Positions 1-7,324 of a DNA stretch of 64,000 nucleotides are shown here, piece after piece. The stretch lies in contig JALEKJ010000040.1 in the NCBI GenBank assembly GCA_022771695.1, positions 57,209-121,208 of the forward strand. The letters are read 5' to 3'. Origin of the DNA: Roseburia sp. (GTDB lineage: Bacteria > Bacillota > Clostridia > Lachnospirales > Lachnospiraceae). The notes under the pieces are model-generated. The model made no database searches and was not told the DNA's origin. It saw only the letters and a list, made by a program, of their open reading frames with translations. Position numbers and translations under genes: made by a program. How positions within the stretch are numbered: position 1 is the stretch's first letter; the number at the start of each line of letters is the position of its first letter.

Positions 1-85
1 GGTCCTTGGAACGCATTCCAGACAGCGTAGCCACGCCCATAAAATACTCATCCCAACTGATATAATCTTGCCGTTTTCCGCTCAT
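1..85 (-). CDS. comEB: dCMP deaminase, N-terminal fragment (cut by window edge)
   Basis: Only the first 28 codons lie in the window. The translated start (MSGKRQDYISWDEYFMG) matches the conserved N-terminus of deoxycytidylate deaminases of the ComEB type, which make dUMP from dCMP for thymidylate synthesis. The ATG at 85 follows a GGAGG ribosome-binding site. It lies just downstream of upp on the same strand, the usual Firmicute order, so the two pyrimidine genes are probably co-transcribed. The zinc-binding catalytic motifs are outside the window, so the call rests on the N-terminus and the neighbours. Confidence 0.8.
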   Translation of the reverse strand, partial: MSGKRQDYISWDEYFMGVATLSGMRSKD

Positions 86-100
86 TTTAAAACCTCCGGA

Positions 101-730
101 TTATTTGGTTCCAAAAATACGATCTCCCGCATCTCCGAGTCCCGGTACAATATAACCGTGGTCGTTCAGATGATCATCTAAAGCACCAATGTAAATGTCT
201 ACATCCGGATGTTCCTCCTGCATCTTCTTCACTCCCTCCGGTGCTGCGATAATGCACATGAGGCGGATGTTCTTGACACCCTTATCCTTTAACATCTGAA
301 TTGCCGCTGCGGAAGAGCCTCCCGTTGCAAGCATCGGGTCGACTACAAACACTTCGCGATTTGCACAGTCATCCGGCAATTTACAATAGTACTCAACCGG
401 CTCTAGTGTTTCAGGATCCCTGTATAATCCGATATGTCCGACCTTGGCAGCCGGAATCATGGAAAGCATACCATCTACCATTCCAAGTCCTGCTCTAAGA
501 ATCGGTACTACCGCCAGCTTCTTGCCTTTTAATTCTTTTACGGTTGTTGTGCAGATAGGCGTCTTGATTTCCACATCCGAAAGCTTTAAGTCTCTGGTTG
601 CCTCGTAGCACATCAGCATCGCTATCTCGCTTACCAATGTACGGAAATCCTTAGAGCCTGTCTCCTCTCTTCTGATGATTCCGATTTTGTGCTGAATCAA
701 TGGGTGATCCATAACCATTACTTTTGACAT
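101..730 (-). CDS. upp: Uracil phosphoribosyltransferase
   Basis: The 209-residue protein has the full length of the family. It catalyses uracil + PRPP to UMP + diphosphate in pyrimidine salvage in the cytoplasm. The PRPP-binding loop [16 protein letters not shown] is near residues 129-144, and the C-terminal uracil-recognition segment [16 protein letters not shown] is intact. It sits between a low-molecular-weight phosphatase gene and comEB on one strand with very short gaps, which points to one operon with sua5 at its head. No oddities are seen. Confidence 0.97.
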   Translation of the reverse strand: MSKVMVMDHPLIQHKIGIIRREETGSKDFRTLVSEIAMLMCYEATRDLKLSDVEIKTPICTTTVKELKGKKLAVVPILRAGLGMVDGMLSMIPAAKVGHIGLYRDPETLEPVEYYCKLPDDCANREVFVVDPMLATGGSSAAAIQMLKDKGVKNIRLMCIIAAPEGVKKMQEEHPDVDIYIGALDDHLNDHGYIVPGLGDAGDRIFGTK

Positions 731-732
731 TG

Positions 733-1194
733 CTATTCTCCTTCGTTTAAAAGATTTACAAGTTTTAAAATTGTCTTACGCAGCATCTCATAACAGAGTC
801 CATATGTCTGCAGCGTGCCGCCGTAAGGATCTATGATTTCCAATTCTTCTCCCACCAGTTCGGTCAGAACACAGACATTCTCGGGGTTGGCATTCTTGTA
901 TTTCTCAAGAAGCTTCTCCATCTGCGCATGTTCCATCAGCAATACCAGTGTATCCTCGGTAAAGTCTTCCTCCGAGAGCTGCGTAGACATAAACCCCTCT
1001 GTATTAATCCCGTTACTTATCATAACAGTCTCTGCTTTCTGATTCAACGGTTCCGGGAATAATACCACTAATCCCCTTGTCAGGATTTCTACTGGTCTTT
1101 TTAGATTGTATTCTGCCAATATGCCTGCCGCCATCGGCGCCCTGCAGGTATCGCTTCCGCAAACGAACATGATTCTATTATACTCTTTCATCAA
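733..1194 (-). CDS. Low-molecular-weight protein-tyrosine (arginine) phosphatase family protein
   Basis: The 153-residue protein has the LMW-PTP fold signature: a P-loop CGSDTCR (Cys-x5-Arg) near residue 12 and a late DPYG motif carrying the general-acid Asp. In Firmicutes the homologue next to sua5 (YwlE-type) removes phosphate from protein arginine. The P-loop is unusual: the family normally reads CTGNTCRSP, and here the Asn is Asp and the residue after the Arg is Ala instead of Ser. The catalytic Cys, Arg and Asp are kept, so activity is plausible, but substrate preference cannot be inferred. An rpiB gene, often next in this operon, is absent. Confidence 0.85.
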   Translation of the reverse strand: MMKEYNRIMFVCGSDTCRAPMAAGILAEYNLKRPVEILTRGLVVLFPEPLNQKAETVMISNGINTEGFMSTQLSEEDFTEDTLVLLMEHAQMEKLLEKYKNANPENVCVLTELVGEELEIIDPYGGTLQTYGLCYEMLRKTILKLVNLLNEGE

Positions 1195-1206
1195 ATAACC
1201 CTTCTC

Positions 1207-2259
1207 CTATACTGTTAATACCTGATGTCCTGCCGCCTTAAGCAGACGGTTCATTATCGCCTGCCCAATCCGCGGTGTCGCAAAGCTCTCGGAATAGATG
1301 ACCTCTATATCCAAGTCGTCAAATTCGCGCAATATCTTATAGAGGTGTCTGGCAATCGCGTCCTCATCAGACCGCGCACCGATACTCATCGTACAATCGC
1401 TGTTGTAACGCTCCATCGTCTCATCGGTTGCTATAATGCCAACCTTCTGCCCGGCAGCCTGTTTTTCGCTCACCAGCCTGTTAATCGCCTCTACAACTAC
1501 GTCTGTCTGCCCCTCGACCAATATCAGATCTGCTTTTGGTGCATAGTGTTTATACTTCATTCCCGGCGCCTTCGGCTTCCGCTCAGAATCCGCGGCAATA
1601 ATTCCGGGATCTATACACACTTCCTCACCAAGCACTTCTTCAAGCATCTCTCTGGTGATATAACCCGGTCGCAAAATCATCGGCACACGCTCTGTTAAAT
1701 CAATGATTGTGGACTCAATTCCAATGCCTACCGGTCCCCCATCCAGTATCATCGGTATCCTGCCATCCATGTCCAGTGCGACATGTGCTGCCTCGGTCGG
1801 GCTCGGTTTACCCGAAGTATTCGCGCTTGGCGCTGCAATCAAACAGCCACTCTCTTCTATCAGATGTAATGCAACCGGATGGTTCGGCATGCGGACTGCC
1901 ACCGTTTCCATACCACCGGTCGTCTCATAAGGCACCTTTTCATTCTTCCAGACAATCATCGTAAGCGGCCCCGGCCAAAAAGCGTCCGCGAGCAATTTTG
2001 CCTGCTTTGGAACTTCTTTCGCAATGGATACCAGCTCCTCAAATCTGGCTATGTGAACAATCAGCGGATTGTCTGATGGCCTCCCTTTTGCTGCGTATAT
2101 TTTGTTTGCGGCTTCCGGGCGAAGCGCATCCGCTCCGAGTCCATATACTGTCTCTGTCGGAAATGCCACCAGTTCCCCTTTTTGAATGAGTTTGGCAGCT
2201 TCTTTTATACATATATTATCTATATCAGCAGAGTTTATCTTCAAAACCTTTGTCTGCAT
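1207..2259 (-). CDS. sua5: L-threonylcarbamoyladenylate synthase (Sua5/YrdC/YwlC)
   Basis: The 350-residue protein is a full-length Sua5: an N-terminal YrdC domain (about residues 15-205, with KGRPSDNPLIVHI and SANTSGKPSPT motifs) plus the C-terminal Sua5 domain. It makes threonylcarbamoyl-AMP from threonine, bicarbonate and ATP, the first step of t6A37 tRNA modification, in the cytoplasm. It is the first gene of the leftward sua5-phosphatase-upp-comEB cluster. The gap to the phosphatase gene is 12 bp, so the genes are likely co-transcribed. Confidence 0.95.
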   Translation of the reverse strand: MQTKVLKINSADIDNICIKEAAKLIQKGELVAFPTETVYGLGADALRPEAANKIYAAKGRPSDNPLIVHIARFEELVSIAKEVPKQAKLLADAFWPGPLTMIVWKNEKVPYETTGGMETVAVRMPNHPVALHLIEESGCLIAAPSANTSGKPSPTEAAHVALDMDGRIPMILDGGPVGIGIESTIIDLTERVPMILRPGYITREMLEEVLGEEVCIDPGIIAADSERKPKAPGMKYKHYAPKADLILVEGQTDVVVEAINRLVSEKQAAGQKVGIIATDETMERYNSDCTMSIGARSDEDAIARHLYKILREFDDLDIEVIYSESFATPRIGQAIMNRLLKAAGHQVLTV

Positions 2260-2443
2260 TATTCATTCCTGCCTTTCTGTATGATTATGACACAATTCCA
2301 AAAAATAGGCAACCTACTTGCTATGTTTTTGTAAATGTGGCATAATTATGTCCGTTAGGTTCATGCTATAAAGTATGAGCCGTTTTATTCGGGGACTTAC
2401 AGGGATAATATCCATGATAACGTCCCGTAGGAAAGGAGTTTCC

Positions 2444-3481
2444 ATGAAAATTACAAAATCGGATTTTGGTACTACGAACACCGGAGAAAATATTCATATA
2501 TACCACTTGGAAAATACAAGCGGTGCTTACGTCGAGGTGATTGACTTCGGCTGCCGCCTTGTAAAGATTGTTGTACCGGACCGCGAAGGTAGCATGACCG
2601 ATGTCTGCCTCGGCTTTGACGCGATGGAGGGCTACGAAAAAGACGATGCCAGCCTTGGTGCCGTTGTCGGACGCGTTGCAAACCGCATCAAAGACGGTCA
2701 TTTTTCCTTGAACGGAAAGGATTATCAGCTTGCCGTTAACAACGGCTCTAACCATCTGCATGGCGGTCTTGTCGGATACGGTTCGAAACAATGGGATGCA
2801 AAGATAAAAGACGACAAACTCATCCTGACGATGAATTCTCCGGATGGAGAGGAAGGTTATCCCGGTAACCTGACACTCTCTGTCACTTACGGCTGGTCAG
2901 AAGATAATGAGCTTTCTATCTTATACGAAGCTTCCACCGACACAGATACATTGTTAAATGTTACCAGCCACGGATATTTCAATCTGAACGGCGAAGGTGC
3001 AAGCGATATCCTATCTCATGAGCTTTTTATCGACGCGGACATGATTACTGAGCTGGATGATACACAGGCTCCTACCGGAAAGCTGATTTCCGTGGAGGGA
3101 ACACCGTTTGATTTCCGTACTATGCACACCATCGGGAAGTTCCTCTCCTCCGATTATGAGCAGCTCCGTAAGTTCGGTACGTATGACCACAATTTTGTCA
3201 TCAATGGCACCGGTCTCCGCGAGGCCGCTGTACTTCAGTCCAGGGACAGTGGCATACGTATGACCTGCTTTACGGATCAGCCGGGCATGCAGCTCTATGT
3301 GGCAAACCAGCCAATCAATCTTCCGGGCAAAAACGGTAAGAGCTATGAACGCCATACCAGCGTGTGTCTTGAGACGCAGCATTTCCCAGATGCCATCAAC
3401 CACGAAAACTTCTCCAGTATCGTGTTGACACCGGAGGAGCCGTTCCGTTCTAAGACGTTATATCATTTTTCGACATTTTAA
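2444..3481 (+). CDS. galM: Galactose mutarotase (aldose 1-epimerase)
   Basis: The 345-residue protein matches the aldose 1-epimerase family, which interconverts alpha and beta anomers of galactose or glucose. Visible motifs are GRVANRI (about residues 74-80), NNGSNHLHGG carrying the substrate-binding His, NVTSHGYFNLNG with the catalytic His, and a C-terminal CLETQHFPDA holding the Glu base. The ATG at 2444 is preferred over an in-frame ATG at 2375 because GAAAGGAG sits just upstream of it and the family N-terminus begins there. The gene is monocistronic and closed by an intrinsic terminator. No other galactose genes are nearby. Confidence 0.95.
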   Translation: MKITKSDFGTTNTGENIHIYHLENTSGAYVEVIDFGCRLVKIVVPDREGSMTDVCLGFDAMEGYEKDDASLGAVVGRVANRIKDGHFSLNGKDYQLAVNNGSNHLHGGLVGYGSKQWDAKIKDDKLILTMNSPDGEEGYPGNLTLSVTYGWSEDNELSILYEASTDTDTLLNVTSHGYFNLNGEGASDILSHELFIDADMITELDDTQAPTGKLISVEGTPFDFRTMHTIGKFLSSDYEQLRKFGTYDHNFVINGTGLREAAVLQSRDSGIRMTCFTDQPGMQLYVANQPINLPGKNGKSYERHTSVCLETQHFPDAINHENFSSIVLTPEEPFRSKTLYHFSTF

Positions 3482-3516
3482 TATCGGTTTGCAAAAACTA
3501 ACCATGTGCTAAATTT

Positions 3517-3556
3517 AAAACACGAGCTTTTCTCTCTTGTAAAGCTCGTGTTTTTG
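3517..3556 (+). terminator. Intrinsic terminator after galM
   Basis: Arms of 14 bp (AAAACACGAGCTTT and its complement) close a 10-nt loop and run into a T-rich tract. It lies 35 bp after the galM stop on the same strand. Confidence 0.9.
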
Positions 3557-3567
3557 TATTAAAATGA

Positions 3568-3798
<231 letters not shown>

Positions 3799-3818
3799 TT
3801 CGCGCTTTATAGCAAGCA

Positions 3819-3855
3819 AAGAAGCCGTCACGGTTGTGACGGCTTCTTCTTTTTA
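3819..3855. terminator. Terminator after the ferredoxin gene, overlapping the merR 3' end
   Basis: The arms GAAGCCGTCAC (3821-3831) and GTGACGGCTTC (3836-3846) flank a 4-nt loop, with a T-rich tail on the plus strand. The stem includes the last codons and stop of the convergent merR-family gene, so one hairpin probably ends both transcripts. Confidence 0.85.
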
Positions 3856-4457
3856 AAGATTCCTTTTTTCTCTTCTTTGCCTCGCAAGTTTTCGCGTATT
3901 GCCGCATCCAGCTTCCGAAAGCGTTCTTCTTCTTGCTCTTCACGCTCGCGCATAAGGTAATTCATCTCTTTTAGCACCTGCTTCCCAACCTCCTCACTGA
4001 TATTCTCACTCAGTTGTTGATTGTTTGCAGCGATTGCCGTCCCTACAATCTGTGTCATAAGCTCCGTGAATTGTGCCATCTTGTCAGTGTTGTCCAAGAC
4101 GCTCTGCTGATTTTCTCTCGTCTGTATGGATTGTCTTGTCTTACCTAAGACGGCCACGCCGGTAGACGGATGCTGCATCTCTTCAACCGAAGAATGCGGC
4201 TGTGACTGTGGCTCTGCCACGAGCCCTTCTACCGGTCCGTTATGTACAATCATGCGAATCGCCTTCAGTTGATAGCCCTGCTCTTTTAACTCCTTTATCC
4301 TTTGGAACTCCTGAATGTTCTCCTTCGTATAATACCGGTGCCCCATCTCATTGCGCGGAATGTCAAGCTCCAGTTCATCCTCCCAGTAACGTAATACATG
4401 CGATTCCACGTTGACAATATTGGCAGCGTCGGAAATCATGTAACGTACTTTTTCCAT
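3828..4457 (-). CDS. MerR-family transcriptional regulator with coiled-coil C-terminus
   Basis: The 209-residue protein has an N-terminal MerR-type winged helix (residues 5-75, with VLRYWEDEL and GHRYYTKENI). The rest is a charged region with coiled-coil character (residues 120-195). There is no cysteine-rich effector site, so a metal sensor of the CueR kind is unlikely. The build resembles the MerR-like DNA-binding proteins of Firmicutes that have no known small-molecule ligand (RacA-type architecture). It has its own promoter, and its coding end forms part of a shared terminator with the ferredoxin gene. The target is unknown. Confidence 0.85.
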   Translation of the reverse strand: MEKVRYMISDAANIVNVESHVLRYWEDELELDIPRNEMGHRYYTKENIQEFQRIKELKEQGYQLKAIRMIVHNGPVEGLVAEPQSQPHSSVEEMQHPSTGVAVLGKTRQSIQTRENQQSVLDNTDKMAQFTELMTQIVGTAIAANNQQLSENISEEVGKQVLKEMNYLMREREEQEEERFRKLDAAIRENLRGKEEKKGIFKKKKPSQP

Positions 4458-4487
4458 TCTGGTTCCTCCTTTTTCTGCCTAACTTAT

Positions 4488-4516
4488 ATTATAAGCAAGG
4501 GGAACCTTTCGTACAA
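4488..4516 (-). promoter_or_regulatory. Sigma-A promoter of the MerR-family gene
   Basis: Read on the minus strand, TTGTAC (4511-4516) and TATAAT (4488-4493) are separated by exactly 17 bp, some 30 bp upstream of the start codon. Confidence 0.7.
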
Positions 4517-4557
4517 CGAAAATCGCTCGTCTTATTCCGACAGAGTTCTGGGATTTG

Positions 4558-4857
4558 TTACATTTTATTCCCTGCATCATATTTAGGAATAAACTCAATT
4601 TTCAATGTCATATCCATCCCATCCGCAAGGCGCTTCAACAGCTTTAAAGACGGATTTCTTGTTCCGTTTTCAAGCTTACTGATGTCTGCCTGATTGATTC
4701 CGGTTCGCTCTGCCAACTGCTTCTGCGTAAGATTCTGAGAGGTTCGCGCATCCACAATCGCCCGGATAATGTCCATTTCCGGTTGAATATCATCATACTC
4801 TTTTCTAAATTCCGGATCTTTCAGCATTTCACCTAAGGATTCTTTAAATGTTTTCAT
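4558..4857 (-). CDS. higA: HigA-type antitoxin (XRE helix-turn-helix)
   Basis: The 99-residue protein has an XRE/Cro helix-turn-helix in its second half (NLTQKQLAERTGINQADISKLENG split over about residues 43-66). It follows a higB-like toxin gene and overlaps its 3' end by 14 bp. The toxin-first order and the antitoxin type are those of higBA systems. The ATG at 4857 (MKTFKES) is chosen over a GTG nine bases upstream because of the AAAGGGTG site. The role expected from the family is toxin neutralisation and repression of the shared promoter. Confidence 0.88.
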   Translation of the reverse strand: MKTFKESLGEMLKDPEFRKEYDDIQPEMDIIRAIVDARTSQNLTQKQLAERTGINQADISKLENGTRNPSLKLLKRLADGMDMTLKIEFIPKYDAGNKM

Positions 4858-5212
4858 AATCAACACCCTTTCTTTTTAAATAATCCGCTCTATACTTTTT
4901 TGCTCTTTCAATCTCTCTTCTCGGTGTCTTTTGCGTTTTCTTTATAAAACCATTTGTAAGAACTATTTTCCCCTCATTCCAAAAGAAATATAACACTCTA
5001 GAAATATCATTGCCTACCTTTCCACGTATTTCAAAAATGCCGTCCCCCAAGTATTTACTGTACGGTTCGCGCAACTGATTTCCCTTTTCTTCCAGGACTT
5101 CAACAATCGCATATAATCTGGCAGACATTTTCTTATCCAACGAACGCATAAACTGCTCTGCCGGTCTTTCTCCATTTTCTTTTTCATAGAATTCGACTGT
5201 AAATTGTTCCAA
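4844..5212 (-). CDS. higB: HigB-type toxin (RelE/Gp49-like mRNA interferase)
   Basis: The 122-residue protein belongs to the phage-derived Gp49-like/HigB group of the RelE superfamily. The pattern is MEQFTVEFYEKENGERPAEQF, then KYLGDGIFEIRGKVG and RVLYFFWNEGKIVLTNGF, ending in a basic helix. Family members cleave mRNA on the ribosome and are neutralised by the adjacent HTH antitoxin. It starts the bicistron directly after a consensus promoter containing an inverted repeat. The basic catalytic positions (R, K in FIKKTQKTPRREIERA) look intact, so the toxin is probably functional. Confidence 0.88.
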   Translation of the reverse strand: MEQFTVEFYEKENGERPAEQFMRSLDKKMSARLYAIVEVLEEKGNQLREPYSKYLGDGIFEIRGKVGNDISRVLYFFWNEGKIVLTNGFIKKTQKTPRREIERAKKYRADYLKRKGVDYENI

Positions 5213-5232
5213 ACAATTCCACCTTTCTCATT

Positions 5233-5261
5233 ATATTATGGTATATATGCCATAATGTCAA
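5233..5261 (-). promoter_or_regulatory. higBA promoter with an operator inside the spacer
   Basis: On the minus strand, TTGACA (5256-5261) and TAATAT (5233-5238) are 17 bp apart. A perfect 7-bp inverted repeat, ATTATGG and CCATAAT (5235-5241 and 5250-5256), spans the spacer and touches both hexamers. This fits autorepression by the HigB-HigA complex. Confidence 0.8.
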
Positions 5262-5431
5262 TAAATTTTTTACTAGGAACTTTACACATGAACCTTTAAG
5301 ATATTAGAATTGTGTCATGACTCGGTTTTACGCCGAAAAGATTCCCCAAGATGCATATGATTATAATCGTTTGAATTGCGTTTGTAAATTGTTTGATTGA
5401 AGGATTGTTAGATATGCACAAATTTTTCCAC

Positions 5432-5462
5432 TAAAAAAATGCCAGAAAATTCTCTGGCATCC
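5432..5462 (-). terminator. Intrinsic terminator after dnaB
   Basis: On the minus strand, ATGCCAGA (5453-5460) pairs with TCTGGCAT (5439-5446) and is followed by seven Ts. It lies 8 bp past the dnaB stop. The remaining 170 bp up to the higBA promoter holds no feature I can name. Confidence 0.9.
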
Positions 5463-5469
5463 TTTTTAT

Positions 5470-6804
5470 TTATTTCTCCATATTGGCAAACTTTGTATAC
5501 TGTGGCAGCCATACCAAGTTGACGGTACCGATTGGACCGTTTCTCTGTTTAGCAATGATGATTTCGGAGATACCCTTCATCTCGGAATCGTGATTGTAGT
5601 AGTCATCACGGTAGATAAACATTACCACGTCGGCATCCTGCTCGATAGCTCCGGACTCACGCAAGTCGGAGAGCATCGGTCTGTGGTCCGGTCTCTGCTC
5701 TACCGCTCGGGAGAGCTGGGACAGTGCGATAACCGGCACGGAAAGCTCTCTTGCCAGCGCCTTAAGGGAACGGGAGATATCGGAAATCTCCTGCTGGCGG
5801 GAATCCGAAGATTTCCCGGAACCGGACATCAACTGTAAGTAATCGATGATGACTAACTTTAGGTCATGCTCTAACTTATACTTACGGCACTTACTGCGCA
5901 TCTCTGAAATGGAGATACCCGGTGTATCATCGATTATCAACTCAGAATTACCGATTGTGCCTGCGCCTTCAATCAGCTTTTCCCAATCCGCATCGGAAAG
6001 GTTACCGGTACGGAGCGCCTGTGCATCTACTCTGGACTCCAGAGAGAATAGACGGTTTACAAGCTGCTCCTTGGACATCTCGAGTGAGAAGATGGCCGTG
6101 CACATATGCTCGTGGAAAGCAACATACTGCGCAATATTAAGTACAAATGCGGTCTTTCCCATGGAAGGACGCGCTGCAACAAGAATCAAATCCGATGGCT
6201 GCAAACCCGCCGTACGGTAATCCAAATCGATAAATCCGGTAGGAATACCCGTTACCGTACCGGAGGTTTTCGCTGCATTCTCAATCTTCTCAAGTGCGTT
6301 CATAACAACCTGGCGGATTGGCACATAATCGCCGCCACCGCCGCGCGCGGAAAGCAAATCGAACACCTTTTTCTCGGTGATATCCATCACCGTCTCGACG
6401 CTTTCTTTGCCGAGATAACACTCATTTTCAATCTCTTCGTTCAGCTTAATCAGTTTACGGCGCATCGCATTATCTTTTACAATCTGCGCATAATACTTCA
6501 CGTTTGCCGACGTCGGCACCGCAGTTACCAAATCTCTTACAAATTCCAGACTGGCAATCTCCGGCGGTACATCTTTTTCTTTTAATTTATTCTGCAATGT
6601 CACCAAGTCTACCGGCAGTCCCTTATTGTACAATTCAATCATCGTATCAAATAAAACTCCATACTGCTGGTGGTAGAAATCCTCACTGATGAGCATCTCC
6701 ATCGCGGTAACAATGGCATCTTTATCCATAATCATGGAGCCGATGACGGACTGCTCTGCCTCAAGGCTGTTAGGCATAATCCGCTTAATCAACGCCTCTT
6801 CCAT
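5470..6804 (-). CDS. dnaB: Replicative DNA helicase
   Basis: The 444-residue protein is a full-length DnaB, the hexameric 5'-3' helicase of the replication fork. The N-terminal helical domain (residues 10-110) has PNSLEAEQSVIGSM. The RecA-like core has Walker A (ARPSMGKTAFVLN, about residue 211), Walker B (LVIIDYLQLM) and the H4 region with SQLSRAVEQRPDHRPMLSDL. There is no intein. It is the last gene of the gdpP-rplI-dnaB cluster, but a terminator-like hairpin separates it from rplI, so its level may be set apart from the ribosomal gene. Confidence 0.98.
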   Translation of the reverse strand: MEEALIKRIMPNSLEAEQSVIGSMIMDKDAIVTAMEMLISEDFYHQQYGVLFDTMIELYNKGLPVDLVTLQNKLKEKDVPPEIASLEFVRDLVTAVPTSANVKYYAQIVKDNAMRRKLIKLNEEIENECYLGKESVETVMDITEKKVFDLLSARGGGGDYVPIRQVVMNALEKIENAAKTSGTVTGIPTGFIDLDYRTAGLQPSDLILVAARPSMGKTAFVLNIAQYVAFHEHMCTAIFSLEMSKEQLVNRLFSLESRVDAQALRTGNLSDADWEKLIEGAGTIGNSELIIDDTPGISISEMRSKCRKYKLEHDLKLVIIDYLQLMSGSGKSSDSRQQEISDISRSLKALARELSVPVIALSQLSRAVEQRPDHRPMLSDLRESGAIEQDADVVMFIYRDDYYNHDSEMKGISEIIIAKQRNGPIGTVNLVWLPQYTKFANMEK

Positions 6805-6839
6805 GAAATTTCCTCCTCAAAACTCTGCGTTTTAGAATC

Positions 6840-6869
6840 AAAAATTTGCCACATCACTGTGGCAAATTT
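6840..6869 (-). terminator. Hairpin between rplI and dnaB, probable partial terminator
   Basis: Perfect 12-bp arms (AAATTTGCCACA and complement, 6842-6853 and 6858-6869) close a 4-nt loop, with a short T-run on the minus strand. No separate promoter for dnaB is evident after it, so it may attenuate instead of ending transcription. Confidence 0.7.
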
Positions 6870-6877
6870 ACGCTGTC

Positions 6878-7324
6878 TTATGCTTCCACTACATGTACCG
6901 TAAACTTACCGGTTACCTGCGGATGTAACTTGATTGCCACTTCCGTCATACCAAATGTTCTGATTGGTTCCAGAAGCTGCATTTTCTTCTTATCCAGCTC
7001 CATGCCAAGCTGCTCCTTCGCTGCTGCCGCGATTTCCTTGGTGGATACGGAACCGAAAGTTCTGCCACCTTCACCGGCTTTCATCTTAAGGGTAACCTTT
7101 TTATCCTTAAGCTCTTCAGCCAGTGCCAGAGCCGCCTCATAATTCTCCTGCGCCACTTTATCCGCATGCTGATTCTGTAGCTTTAAGTCATTCATGTTCT
7201 TGGCGTTCGCCTCCACGCCCAACTTCTTAGGGAAAATGGCATTTCTTGCATATCCGTCACTTACATTTACAATATCGCCCTTTTTACCAAGGGACTTCAC
7301 ATCCTGTAATAAAATCACTTTCAT
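6878..7324 (-). CDS. rplI: 50S ribosomal protein L9
   Basis: The 148-residue protein is full-length L9: an N-terminal rRNA-binding domain (MKVILLQDVKSLGKKGDIV, with NAIFPKKLGVEA), a long connecting helix and a C-terminal domain (GRTFGSVSTKEI, TEVAIKLHPQVTGKFTVHVV). L9 stabilises the large subunit near the L1 stalk and helps reading-frame maintenance. Its start overlaps the gdpP stop by 4 bp, so translation is coupled. Confidence 0.98.
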   Translation of the reverse strand: MKVILLQDVKSLGKKGDIVNVSDGYARNAIFPKKLGVEANAKNMNDLKLQNQHADKVAQENYEAALALAEELKDKKVTLKMKAGEGGRTFGSVSTKEIAAAAKEQLGMELDKKKMQLLEPIRTFGMTEVAIKLHPQVTGKFTVHVVEA

